NCBI GenBank assembly: GCA_002336815.1
Contig: DDEU01000063.1
Span: 52,223 to 76,459 of the forward strand
From: Chitinophagaceae bacterium UBA1946
GTDB lineage: Bacteria; Bacteroidota; Bacteroidia; Chitinophagales; Chitinophagaceae
Reading direction: 5' to 3'
DNA: 24,237 bases
Shown: positions 1 through 7,788 of the stretch, one piece after another
How the letters are laid out: each line of letters starts with the position of its first letter
Numbering within the stretch: position 1 is the stretch's first letter
Notes under the pieces: model-generated
What the model was told of the DNA's origin: nothing
Databases searched by the model: none
The model's input: only the letters and a program-made list of their open reading frames with translations
Translations under genes and position numbers: made by a program

Positions 1-141
1 CATCGTTGTGTCACTCACTTGTGCTGTTCAAGCCCTGTTCATCAATGTTACTTACCGCAAAAACGCCTGGCGACAAACGTATACCAGTAATATTTTTAAT
101 GCGGTATTGACCAGTGTTGCTTCAGGCAAATAAAAGCGCAA

Positions 142-170
142 ACGATCAACCATCAACGATCAAGCGATCA
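142..170. repeat. short tandem repeat of ACSATCA heptamers
   Basis: Four near-identical heptamers follow one another: ACGATCA (142-148), ACCATCA (149-155), ACGATCA (156-162) and AGCGATCA with one extra base (163-170). They lie just past the stop codon of the efflux adaptor gene, in the gap before the next, unseen minus-strand gene. No hairpin or coding role is evident. The rest of 1-177 holds no gene I can support. The complement of an ATG sits at bases 1-3, but whether it starts the RND pump cannot be judged from here. Confidence 0.6.
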
Positions 171-177
171 ATTTTTT

Positions 178-1305
178 TCACTTTCCTGCTGCTTTCGGCA
201 CTGCTGTTGTTACTACCGTGCCTTCTCTTAATTTTTGTACACCTTCTACTACTACCTGGTCGCCTTCTTTCAATCCCTCTTTCACAATGATATTCGCACC
301 AATCTGTTTACTCAATAGCACTTTGCGCTGGGTAACCTTGCTGCTGTCTCCCAGTACATACACGAAAAACTCACCCAGTTGTTCCGTAACGGCCTTGTTT
401 GGTATTACGATCGATCGCTGTGCGTTGTTGCTTTTTACCCTGACAGAAGTATTCATACCTGGTTTGAGCATTCCCTTGTCATTGGGAAATATCAACCTTG
501 TTTTAATGGTGCCGGTTTGCGGATCAACAGCACGGTCAACCAGGCTAATGCTGCCAGGGTAGGGGTACACTTCACTGCCAAATGCAATGGTAAAAGTGGA
601 ATCTTTTTTATCTGCTTTTTGCTGCTGCAATTGCATAAAATGATATACTTCTTTTTGATCCACCGCAAAATCCACTGCGATCGGGCTATCTGTTGATACC
701 GTGTTCAGCACCGTTTGACCAGCAACTACCGCAGTGCCTGTTTTTACATTGGAGATGCCGATGGTACCGCTGAAAGGCGCATAGATGCTGGCAAAACTAA
801 CATTGGCGCTTACACTGTTCACGCTGGCTTTGGCAGCAATCACCTGCTTTTTAGCAGCTTCCAGCGCAGCATCTGCATAGTCAACCTGCTGTTTGGCAAT
901 GGCATCATGCTTATCCAGTTCATGATAACGTTCGGCGTCTTTCTGTGCCTTCATCATATTCGTTTCCTGCACCTGCAGGTTGGCCACCGCCTGCTGGTAA
1001 TTGGCATTGTATACCTGGGCATCGATGGAGTACAATTTCTGACCCTTGCTTACCTTCTGCCCATCCTGGAAGTACATGCCGGTAACGTAGCCGCTTACCT
1101 GCGCCCGCAATTCGATCTGGTTCAAAGCGGCCAGCGTGGCCGGATATTCCTCGTAGTACACGGCATCCGTACTTTGCACCGTAGTAACGGTTACGGCTAC
1201 CGGGGGAGGAGGGCCTTGAGGAGCTTGCGTTTTGTCGGCACCACAGGCACTTAACAACACGATACAGGCTGGTACGGCAAATTTTTTTAATGAAAAGCTT
1301 GGCAT
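178..1305 (-). CDS. RND efflux periplasmic adaptor (membrane fusion protein, AcrA/MexA type)
   Basis: This is the periplasmic adaptor that links an inner-membrane RND pump to an outer-membrane TolC-like channel for drug or metabolite export. The 375-residue protein starts with a lipoprotein signal peptide; the lipobox LLSAC puts the lipidated cysteine at about residue 21, followed by a Pro-rich linker. A first lipoyl half-motif lies at about 66-95. An alpha-helical coiled-coil hairpin rich in Ala, Gln and Lys runs from about 100 to 168. The second lipoyl half lies at about 170-205 (APFSGTIG), then come beta-barrel and membrane-proximal domains. Length and domain order are normal for the family. 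The gene begins 23 bases after the TolC-like gene stop on the same strand, so the two are co-transcribed. The RND permease expected third in such operons would lie left of the window. Substrate cannot be inferred. Confidence 0.95.
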   Translation of the reverse strand: MPSFSLKKFAVPACIVLLSACGADKTQAPQGPPPPVAVTVTTVQSTDAVYYEEYPATLAALNQIELRAQVSGYVTGMYFQDGQKVSKGQKLYSIDAQVYNANYQQAVANLQVQETNMMKAQKDAERYHELDKHDAIAKQQVDYADAALEAAKKQVIAAKASVNSVSANVSFASIYAPFSGTIGISNVKTGTAVVAGQTVLNTVSTDSPIAVDFAVDQKEVYHFMQLQQQKADKKDSTFTIAFGSEVYPYPGSISLVDRAVDPQTGTIKTRLIFPNDKGMLKPGMNTSVRVKSNNAQRSIVIPNKAVTEQLGEFFVYVLGDSSKVTQRKVLLSKQIGANIIVKEGLKEGDQVVVEGVQKLREGTVVTTAVPKAAGK

Positions 1306-1328
1306 ATTCTTTCTGTTGATTTTTAATA

Positions 1329-2663
1329 TTAATAAACTATCTGGCCCTGCGCTTTCTGCACATCTATCTTGCTGGCCAATAGCTGATACAGGGCATTGTA
1401 ATAATTGATCTGCGATGTACGCAGGTCGGTTTCTGCAGTGATCACTTCGATATATGTTTTGATACCATTGCGGTACTGCATATTGATCACATCATACACT
1501 TCCTGCGCCAGCGCCACATTTTCTTTTAATGCATTGTAGTTGGCCAGGTTGCTTTTGTACACGGCCAGCGCACTGGCGTACTGTGAATTCACATTGTTCT
1601 GCAGGGCAACAATATCCAGTTGCGTACGCTTTAACTGTAACTGTGCTGTTGAAATATTGTATTTTCTTTTTCCTCCCTGGAAAATCGGGAACGAAAAAGT
1701 AAGCGCCGCATAAGAGTTTGGGAAATTATTGTTATACAATTTACCAAACTGGTTGTTCAGGTAATTCAAATTGTAAGCACCATTCAGCGATACATTTGGC
1801 AGGTAGGCCCATTTGTTATATTTCACATTGGCTTCCTGCAGTTTCTGCTGTGTCTGCAGTAGTCGAAACTCAATACGGTTATTGTAATTCACCTGTTGCT
1901 GTGCTGTATCCAGGCTCACTTCTTTCTCCATTTGCAGGCTATCGTACACTACATTCAGCGCTCCTGTAACCGGGTAACCCATCAGGTATTTCAGGTATTC
2001 AGTCTTAGCCTGCAGCAGCGACTCGTTGCTTTGCCTCAATGCTTTTGTGTTATTGAGCGCAATGGTAGCCCTCTTGTAATCGGTTTTATCAACAATGCCA
2101 GCCTTATACTGCTGGAAGGCATTGTCCAAACTTTTAGACAGCCGGTTGATATTTTCATCGGCTACTCTTATCTGCTGTTTGGTGGCGATCACATCATAAA
2201 AAGCCTTTGACACAGCAGCCGCCACATCTGTCTTCCGGCTTTCGGTCGTTTGCTTCGACTGTGTGATTACATCTCCCTTTGATTGCAGTGCCAGTAATGC
2301 ATCCCTGTTAAACAGGTATTGCGACATGGTGAACTGGCCGCCGGAAGTATTATCTACACCAAGTTTTACCGGGTTACCGCCAATGATACTGGTTTGCACC
2401 TGGAAGTTATGCTGTAAGCTGTAATTAAAGTTGACCTGTGGAAACCAGTCGGCCAGCTTTGATTTGATATTGTTGCTCACAATGTTCTCATCTACCAATG
2501 ACTGCTCCAAAACTGGCTGGTGGCGGATCGCATAGGCCACCACATCCGGAAGGGCAGCCTGTGACAATAAGCTGTCTTTACCGGCCTGCGCTGACAAGAA
2601 CGCCGGGAATATCAATACCGGTACGGTGAAAAACAGTAATTTTCTAATAAACAATGGTTGCAT
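1329..2663 (-). CDS. TolC family outer membrane efflux protein
   Basis: Outer-membrane channel of the tripartite efflux system. The reading frame is open back to an ATG at 2747, but that adds 28 residues with no signal character. The ATG at 2663 opens directly into a good Sec signal peptide (MQPLFIRKLLFF to LSAQ), so I choose it and get 444 residues, normal for the family. Two related halves of the OEP fold are visible. Each has long amphipathic helical stretches rich in Gln, Asn and Ala, and strand segments of the form FNYSLQHNF and LNGAYNLNY. The C-terminal repeat ends near SQINYYNALYQLLASKIDVQKA, a typical close. It is the first gene of the operon, upstream of the adaptor; the promoter at 2791-2820 gives a leader of about 120 bases. 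No local regulator gene (TetR, MarR) is in view. Confidence 0.93.
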   Translation of the reverse strand: MQPLFIRKLLFFTVPVLIFPAFLSAQAGKDSLLSQAALPDVVAYAIRHQPVLEQSLVDENIVSNNIKSKLADWFPQVNFNYSLQHNFQVQTSIIGGNPVKLGVDNTSGGQFTMSQYLFNRDALLALQSKGDVITQSKQTTESRKTDVAAAVSKAFYDVIATKQQIRVADENINRLSKSLDNAFQQYKAGIVDKTDYKRATIALNNTKALRQSNESLLQAKTEYLKYLMGYPVTGALNVVYDSLQMEKEVSLDTAQQQVNYNNRIEFRLLQTQQKLQEANVKYNKWAYLPNVSLNGAYNLNYLNNQFGKLYNNNFPNSYAALTFSFPIFQGGKRKYNISTAQLQLKRTQLDIVALQNNVNSQYASALAVYKSNLANYNALKENVALAQEVYDVINMQYRNGIKTYIEVITAETDLRTSQINYYNALYQLLASKIDVQKAQGQIVY

Positions 2664-2738
2664 ATCTTTTGGATAATGTAAATAAAAACAGGCGGAATGG
2701 ATTCTACAAGGAAACACGAAATTAGCTATTCGCACTAA

Positions 2739-2754
2739 TTTAAACAAACGTTTA
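2739..2754. promoter_or_regulatory. inverted repeat TTAAAC-N4-GTTTAA, candidate operator
   Basis: A perfect 6-base inverted repeat with a 4-base spacer lies between the predicted promoter of the efflux operon and the TolC start codon. An AT-only palindrome, TTTAATTAATTAAA (2751-2764), overlaps its right arm. The position just downstream of the predicted transcription start would suit a repressor roadblock. AT-rich palindromes arise by chance, so this is a weak call; no cognate regulator is visible. Confidence 0.3.
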
Positions 2755-2790
2755 ATTAATTAAAGCAAATATTTTTTCTGCTGTTGTCTA

Positions 2791-2820
2791 CAAATGTAGT
2801 GTAGTAGAGCTTTTGGGCAA
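2791..2820 (-). promoter_or_regulatory. promoter of the TolC-adaptor efflux operon
   Basis: Read on the minus strand, TTG (2820-2818) is followed after exactly 19 bases by TACATTTG (2798-2791). This fits the Bacteroidota housekeeping promoter (TTG, a spacer of about 19-21, TAnnTTTG). Transcription should start near 2785 and read into the TolC-like gene. It is the only promoter in this window where I can match both elements with correct spacing. Confidence 0.65.
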
Positions 2821-2934
2821 TTTGCTAAATGAGGAAAAACAGGGTAGATAGCCGGCTAAATACATCAGCGGCTATTGTGGATGATATTTATGCAGGCAAT
2901 TTTGGCTGGTTTCAGCACAGGCCAGCGGGAAACT

Positions 2935-3330
2935 TTATCCATTATTATCGTCAATCATTTCAATGATGGCTTTGATGATCCTTTCGATCTCTTTTTTATT
3001 TTCTTTGATCGCTTTCGAATCGTTGAAGTAAGCCAGCCGCCGGTCTTTGTAGTCACCTTCCAGTAAAGGAGATGGCAGCTTTACGATAAATGGATGATGA
3101 AAAACGAGGAGCAGCCTGTCGTTTCGCAAAGGCCCAAAGGTCACGATATCATCAATGTAATAATAACTGGGAGCATTCCACTTTATCCTTTCGTTGAGCT
3201 TTGCACTTGAGTTTTTGATGATCTCCCGGAGGGTTTCCATTTCTTTTTTCAGCGGGTGATTCAAAGCGTTCATGTGTTGCTGTACTTTTTCAGCATCTGT
3301 CGCTGTGTTTGCAGTTTTTTTTGCAGCCAT
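2935..3330 (-). CDS. DUF1801 domain protein (YdhG-like)
   Basis: A 131-residue cytoplasmic protein of the DUF1801 family. The core matches the family pattern: an N-terminal helix (HMNALNHPLKKEMETLREII), the IKWNAPSYYY strand motif, and a hydrophobic beta stretch LLLVFHHP. These are followed by RLAYFNDSKAIKENKKEIERIIKAII with the family's closing helix. No signal peptide or membrane segment is present. The Lys/Ala-rich start MAAKKTANTAT is common in Bacteroidota members. The fold is known from structures, but no enzymatic activity is established. It stands alone: 271 bases separate it from the efflux operon, and a terminator (3374-3403) separates it from the upstream OmpA gene on the same strand. 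Confidence 0.85.
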   Translation of the reverse strand: MAAKKTANTATDAEKVQQHMNALNHPLKKEMETLREIIKNSSAKLNERIKWNAPSYYYIDDIVTFGPLRNDRLLLVFHHPFIVKLPSPLLEGDYKDRRLAYFNDSKAIKENKKEIERIIKAIIEMIDDNNG

Positions 3331-3373
3331 TATACTTGTTTTAATGCTTCCATGAAGTTACCGGTATGAGGGC

Positions 3374-3403
3374 AAAAAAAATCACTGTACCAGGTACAGT
3401 GAT
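3374..3403 (-). terminator. rho-independent terminator after the PD40/OmpA gene
   Basis: The near-perfect inverted repeat ATCACTGTA-CCAGG-TACAGTGAT at 3381-3403 has a 9-pair stem. On the minus strand it is followed by seven or more T residues (3374-3380). It lies 24 bases past the stop codon of the OmpA-family gene and would insulate the DUF1801 gene downstream. Confidence 0.8.
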
Positions 3404-3427
3404 CGTAGCTATTTTAGAAGGCTCTAC

Positions 3428-5038
3428 CTAATTTTTTAGTATCGTGAATTCAACCCTCCGGTTCAGTTGTCGGTTGCTGTCCGTATCATTCGGTGCCACG
3501 GGCTTGGTTTCACCGTAACCCTGCGATCTTATCCTTCCAGCGGCAATGCCCTTCGATACAATATAGTCCATCACCGATCTCGCCCTGTTATCACTTAATT
3601 TAAAGTTGTATTCATCTGACCCACGGCTATCAGTATGCGCACTCATTTCTATCTCTATGGCCGGGTTCTCTTCCAGCATTTTCACCACCCTGTCCAGCTC
3701 TACAAAAGATTCCGGCCTGAGCGTTGATTTGTCAAAATCAAAATACACATTGTTCAATCTTACCACTGCACCCACTTCGATCGGCACCAGGTATAGGTCT
3801 TTGTGTACTTCTTTATAACCGGCTTTTTTCAACGAATCAAGGTTCAGGTTTTCCGATTGAGCAAAAAAGTGGTCGGCATTTGCCCTGATCAAATAATTCT
3901 TATCGAAGGGCAATACAATTTTAAAGGCGCCATCGGCTGGGTTAGAAACTGCATTGCCTGCCAAATTACCATCCGGAAGTGTTTCATACAACAGCGAGGC
4001 GCTTAGTGGCTTCATTGTTTTTTTATTATACACATTACCGGTTACCAGCATTACAGGGTCAGGTTTTTCTCTTTCCAGCAGTTTGATACGAACAATATCA
4101 CTTTCGCCGTACGAGTCTTTTTCGGTACTCATATAAGCATACTCTCCGCCTGCATCCATAGTAAAAAAGCAATCCATTTCCGGCGTGTTGATCGGGGCGC
4201 CCAGGTTTACCGGCTCACTCCATTTTTGCCAGCTTTCATCCAGCCGCTTTGTCATCCAGATATCATTGTTGCCGATGCCGCCGGGCCGGTTGCTGCTGAA
4301 ATATAGTGTCACTCCATCTGGTGCCAGGTAAGGCGTGGTTTCGTTGTAGTTTTTAAGATTGATCTTTTTGCCAAGACTTTTGGGTTCCGTCCAGGTATCA
4401 TCAGCGGCTAAAAAACTTACATACAGATCATTGTTTTGTCCGCCGTTTTCTTCCGTCATGTAAAACAGCAGGGCTTGTCCATTGTTTGCCATCACCGCAC
4501 CATTTTGCCGGCCCTGGTCGTACTTAGCATAGTTCTTAATATACAGCATATCAGGCTTGCTCCAGTACCCATCCTTTTTTAAATAACACATGCTGATGCC
4601 ACGGCCTGCGTAATCGCCATCTACAAAAGCATTGCGGATTAAAATGCGGTTATTATCAGGTGATATCCAGAATACGGCATTGTAATAATAAGTGTTAAGT
4701 GGGTATCCTAAATGCACCGCTTTGCTCCAGGTACCATTGCTGTCTTTTTCACTGAACCAGATATCCTGCGAATTGGGTACCTCATTGTATTTGGTATTTT
4801 CCGGGCTGTTCTGGCAGATAAAGAAAAGTAAATTCCCATCGGCTGAAATGGTAGGTCTTAATTCGGAATATTCCGTGTTGATCTTTGTACCAAGATTTTC
4901 AATTTTGATGATCGTTTCCGCATTGATCACATTTTCTTTTTGCTGCTTTAATTCACCCAGGGAATCCCTGTATTGAGGTTGTGCCGGTAAAGTGCCGGCA
5001 TATACGAATGCTGATAAAAAGAAGATCGCTTTTTTCAC
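3428..5038 (-). CDS. PD40 beta-propeller / carboxypeptidase-regulatory / OmpA-C envelope protein
   Basis: A 536-residue exported protein (signal peptide MKKAIFFLSAFVYAGTLPAQ). Residues about 55-320 hold repeated PD40/WD40-like strands (RPTISADGNLLFF, TTPYLAPDGVTLYFSSNRPGG, SDIVRI) forming a beta-propeller. Residues about 330-415 are a carboxypeptidase-regulatory-like beta-sandwich (VTGNVYNKKTMKPL). Residues about 425-536 are an OmpA-C peptidoglycan-binding domain. Its diaminopimelate-contact pair is conserved as Asp470 (HTDSRG) and Arg485 (NRA). The order propeller-CRD-OmpA matches the T9SS-associated protein PorE, but the TPR domain that PorE carries at the N-terminus is missing. It probably anchors to peptidoglycan in the periplasm; a secretion role is inference. 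It is a single gene with its own terminator, and its stop codon is TAG. Confidence 0.9.
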   Translation of the reverse strand: MKKAIFFLSAFVYAGTLPAQPQYRDSLGELKQQKENVINAETIIKIENLGTKINTEYSELRPTISADGNLLFFICQNSPENTKYNEVPNSQDIWFSEKDSNGTWSKAVHLGYPLNTYYYNAVFWISPDNNRILIRNAFVDGDYAGRGISMCYLKKDGYWSKPDMLYIKNYAKYDQGRQNGAVMANNGQALLFYMTEENGGQNNDLYVSFLAADDTWTEPKSLGKKINLKNYNETTPYLAPDGVTLYFSSNRPGGIGNNDIWMTKRLDESWQKWSEPVNLGAPINTPEMDCFFTMDAGGEYAYMSTEKDSYGESDIVRIKLLEREKPDPVMLVTGNVYNKKTMKPLSASLLYETLPDGNLAGNAVSNPADGAFKIVLPFDKNYLIRANADHFFAQSENLNLDSLKKAGYKEVHKDLYLVPIEVGAVVRLNNVYFDFDKSTLRPESFVELDRVVKMLEENPAIEIEMSAHTDSRGSDEYNFKLSDNRARSVMDYIVSKGIAAGRIRSQGYGETKPVAPNDTDSNRQLNRRVEFTILKN

Positions 5039-5156
5039 AGGGGATGGTTTTCTGAATGCAGAACGAATTTTCCCTGTTATTATTATCTCGAAAAGCTCTT
5101 ATGCCAGGCGTAACCAGCGATTTCTTATAACATGACCATTTGTTTTGATGCCCTCG

Positions 5157-5942
5157 CTAAAAATCAGAATAGTCCAACGGCCGCAGAAAAGTGATGTCAA
5201 TGTGTGCTACATTGTTTTGATATTCGGGCATGGCAGATAATTTTTTCCAGGCGGGATCTTCTCCAAAACTTTTCCAGTGAGCATCACGGTCGGGCATACT
5301 CTCAAAACTGGTCATGTACATAAGGTTGGGCATTTTGCCCCCGGCGATCACCTCGCTGTAGAAAACCGCATTGAAGTGCAGCTTGCTGAATATTCCTATT
5401 TCATCACCTGCATTGAACATCTATACCTTGTTTTGAAATATTTTTTCTGTAGCGCTTTCGTAACTCCGCAGTTCGTACACCCTTTCATTTTTCGCAGCTT
5501 TTAATAAGGGCAGTTTCATCACTGGTGCCAATGGAAAAGCTTTCGCCAGTATGGTCTCTATCCTGTTGTAAGGAGCTGCGGTATGCGGTGCATTGATATA
5601 CGCAGCGCCGGCTTTAAGATAGGTTTTGTCGGCATTTAACCGCTCCTGTAAAGTGGCCGCCAAATCCAATGCGGTCAACGGGATATACAGGTACATCGAT
5701 TTGCTGGCAGCGGTATCGTTTGCCAGTGCTTTAAAAACGCCTACATTTTTTATCGCCATCCTGTGCAGCGCCGGCAGTAATGCCTGTTGCATATAATCGT
5801 TCAGTATTTTTTCCTGTTCATTGGTATTGTAATGATAGATAGTGAACTGGTAAAATTCCCTGGCGCCTGTAGGGGCCTGTTGGCCTTTTGATGTAGCGAC
5901 GGTGGATAGAATTACTGCCAGGACAAGTAGGTGCTTTTTCAT
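5157..5942 (-). pseudogene. NIPSNAP family secreted protein, interrupted by one in-frame TAG
   Basis: Together the two adjoining reading frames make one NIPSNAP protein of about 261 residues, the usual size of two-domain exported members in this phylum. The start at 5942 gives a signal peptide (MKKHLLVLAVILSTVATSKG); a start at 5951 would add only MHR. Domain 1 spans roughly residues 30-130 (REFYQFTIYHY onward). Domain 2 begins at ERVYELRSYESATEK and should run on through MFNAGDEIGIF, FNAVFYSEVIAGG and MPNLMYMTSFE to FLRPLDYSDF. A TAG at 5421-5423 sits between NKV and MFNAG in the same frame, inside domain 2. No base is gained or lost, so it is a point nonsense change: CAG or AAG to TAG would each be one step. 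The codon after the TAG is ATG, so the 87-residue tail could be re-initiated. TAG is a normal stop in neighbouring genes, so recoding is unlikely. NIPSNAP function is undefined. Confidence 0.8.
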
Positions 5943-6094
5943 GCGGTGCATTTGAATTGTTGAAACCTAAAGTTATTGCAGTGAGAATAGATTTCAGAAA
6001 TATTTGTGAAAACGTTGCAGGAGTATAGACAAACTAAAAGCAATACAATAAATTGGCCTATGATGCAGCCGTAATTCTACCTAAAACTATTTTA

Positions 6095-6700
6095 ATGAAA
6101 CCTCTATTATTACCAGCAGTATCCCTGCTGCTTGCTGTAGCTGCATACAGCCAGGCACCCCATTCAACAGGAACTTTCAGTGCAGGAACCCGTAACAGCA
6201 TCAGCGCCTTTAACCATGACGAAGCCATGGGTAAGGGGATCGGTGGCCAGTTTCGCCTGCAATTGGGTAAACGGATCAACTCAGAATGGTACTTCGATTA
6301 CATCAGTTCCAATACCCCACTTACCGCAAGGAATGATTACCATATTGGCTGGTCTCTGTTGTTTTATTTAAAGAACAATTATGATTTCAGCAAAACATTG
6401 CAGCCTTATCTTATCGTGGGACATTGTTTCGATGACACAAAAGTTTTTGAAAAAGCAAACCGGGGCAACAGCGCCAGCCGCCTGAGTATGGCAACACAGG
6501 CAGGTATAGGAACCCACATCAACATTACACCCAGGTTTGATTGCTCTGTATCCGGCCAATACATGACGCATTTTGGTAAGGATATTGAAACGGCTGTTGA
6601 AAATGGAAAACCAGTGATTGAAAAAGCTGCTTATACCGAACTCGACGGGCATTTACTGTTTACCATCAGCTTTAATTATAAGATCGCTCAATTGTGGTAG
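6095..6700 (+). CDS. outer membrane beta-barrel protein (porin-like, unassigned)
   Basis: A 201-residue exported protein. The frame opens at 6053, but the ATG at 6095 begins a clean signal peptide (MKPLLLPAVSLLLAVAAYSQ), so I use it. The mature part is built from alternating amphipathic strands: GGQFRLQLGKRI, WYFDYISS, HIGWSLLFYL, LQPYLIVGHCFDD, ATQAGIGTHINI and DCSVSGQYMTHFG. It ends LLFTISFNYKIAQLW, with an aromatic C-terminal residue as in many outer-membrane barrels. This suggests an 8- to 10-strand OmpW/OmpX-like barrel, but I recognise no specific family. It is divergent from the broken NIPSNAP gene and 65 bases upstream of the ThuA gene. Cargo or function is unknown. Confidence 0.7.
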   Translation: MKPLLLPAVSLLLAVAAYSQAPHSTGTFSAGTRNSISAFNHDEAMGKGIGGQFRLQLGKRINSEWYFDYISSNTPLTARNDYHIGWSLLFYLKNNYDFSKTLQPYLIVGHCFDDTKVFEKANRGNSASRLSMATQAGIGTHINITPRFDCSVSGQYMTHFGKDIETAVENGKPVIEKAAYTELDGHLLFTISFNYKIAQLW

Positions 6701-6765
6701 GATATCTTGCGAACAGGAATCTTTTTGCAGTACTTTCATTGCTGTAACCGAAAGCTTTATCAACG

Positions 6766-7599
6766 ATGCACCGCAATATTATCCTGAAAAAAATCACACT
6801 CGCTATCATCCTGTTGTTTTGGATGAATTTTTTATTTGCTCAACATAAAAGTTCTTTCAGGGTGCTGGGGTTTTATACTGCCCGGCAGGATGCTGCTCAC
6901 ATTAGTTTTGTACACGAAGCAAACAAATGGTTTGCATTCATGGCCACGCAGTATGGTTTTATATATGATTCTACCAATGATTGGAATAACCTGAACAAAG
7001 CAACGCTTGCAAAATACCAGGTGCTGGTATTTTTAGATACGAGGCCGGATTCTATTCCACAACGAAAAGCGTTTGAACAGTACATGAAAAAGGGTGGTGC
7101 ATGGATCGGCTTTCATTTTTCAGCATTTGCTTTAACGCCTTCGGACTATCCCCAAAACTGGGACTGGTATCACCAGCGTTTCCTTGGCAGCGGGGAATAT
7201 GTTAGCAATACCTGGCGGCCTACTACTGCTACTTTAACAATTGAGCATAAAAACCATCCTGTTAACGCCAGCCTCCCGGATACTTTTACAGCAGCACCCA
7301 ATGAATGGTACCGTTGGAAAAACGACCTGCGTAAAAATCCTTCTATTAAAATTTTAGCAGCCATCGACAGCAGTAGTTTCCCATTGGGCACGGGCCCCAA
7401 GCCCAATGAAATATGGCATAGTGGATATTATCCTGTTGTATGGACCAACACGGCATTCCGGATGGTATACTTCAATATGGGACACAATGATATAGATTAC
7501 GAAAGCGGCGGCAATGCAACATTATCCTCAACATTTAGCCTGCCTTATCAAAATAAAATGATCATCAACGCATTGTTGTGGCTTGCAAAACGTAATTAA
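6766..7599 (+). CDS. ThuA-like domain secreted protein
   Basis: A 277-residue exported protein with an N-terminal signal peptide (about residues 1-26, ending LFAQ). The rest is one ThuA-like domain, a class I glutamine-amidotransferase-like fold first named from trehalose utilisation in rhizobia. Family landmarks are FRVLGFYTA at the start, YQVLVFLDTRPD, a GGAWIGFHFSAF turn (usually GGG.vg.H), HPVNASLPDTF, and PVVWTN...RMVYFNMGH near the end. The classical catalytic Cys of amidotransferases is absent, as is usual for ThuA. In Bacteroidota these proteins often sit in carbohydrate clusters; here only an outer-membrane barrel gene is nearby. The substrate is unknown. The start at 6766 is the only one that keeps the whole signal peptide. 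Confidence 0.85.
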   Translation: MHRNIILKKITLAIILLFWMNFLFAQHKSSFRVLGFYTARQDAAHISFVHEANKWFAFMATQYGFIYDSTNDWNNLNKATLAKYQVLVFLDTRPDSIPQRKAFEQYMKKGGAWIGFHFSAFALTPSDYPQNWDWYHQRFLGSGEYVSNTWRPTTATLTIEHKNHPVNASLPDTFTAAPNEWYRWKNDLRKNPSIKILAAIDSSSFPLGTGPKPNEIWHSGYYPVVWTNTAFRMVYFNMGHNDIDYESGGNATLSSTFSLPYQNKMIINALLWLAKRN

Positions 7600-7620
7600 T
7601 GGTTAATGCATTTATTGTCA

Positions 7621-7770
7621 TTAATGCCGTTTGAAATACTGGATTTCCTGTTCATGTTTTTTTGCCGCTTCCAGTGTTGAGAATGTCCCCAGGTTTCGCC
7701 GTTTATTTGTTTTTGGATCTTTCTTCCGGGAGTATAATCGATATTCACCCGATTTTAATTTCCTGATCAT
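7621..7770 (-). CDS. 49-residue basic protein, AP2/integrase-arm-like fold suspected
   Basis: A complete small gene with ATG at 7770 and TAA at 7621. The 49-residue product has 15 Lys/Arg against 5 Asp/Glu and no signal peptide. The order is: N-terminal IRKLKSGEYRLYSRK (beta), a basic turn DPKTNKRR, NLGTFSTLEAA, and a helix KKHEQEIQYFKRH. A strand, a basic turn, a second strand ending LGTF and then a helix is the pattern of AP2 and phage-integrase arm DNA-binding domains. Nucleic-acid binding is therefore a reasonable inference, not a demonstrated function. It lies 18 bases after the stop of the acidic 106-residue gene, on the same strand, so the two are very likely co-transcribed. I believe similar short proteins occur widely in Bacteroidota as hypotheticals, but I could not check this. 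Confidence 0.75.
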   Translation of the reverse strand: MIRKLKSGEYRLYSRKKDPKTNKRRNLGTFSTLEAAKKHEQEIQYFKRH

Positions 7771-7788
7771 GCTGTGTCAAATTTTTTA

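Noticed and set aside
715..1254. 179-residue plus-strand open frame
   Set aside because: It lies wholly antisense to the efflux adaptor, whose domains are unmistakable; the frame has no protein-like features.
2664..2747. 28-residue N-terminal extension of the TolC-like protein
   Set aside because: The signal peptide begins at the ATG at 2663; the extension would put it in the interior.
5157..5951. TAG read as a sense codon (recoded genetic code)
   Set aside because: At least two clear genes nearby (stops at 3428 and 6700) end in TAG, so the codon works as a stop here.
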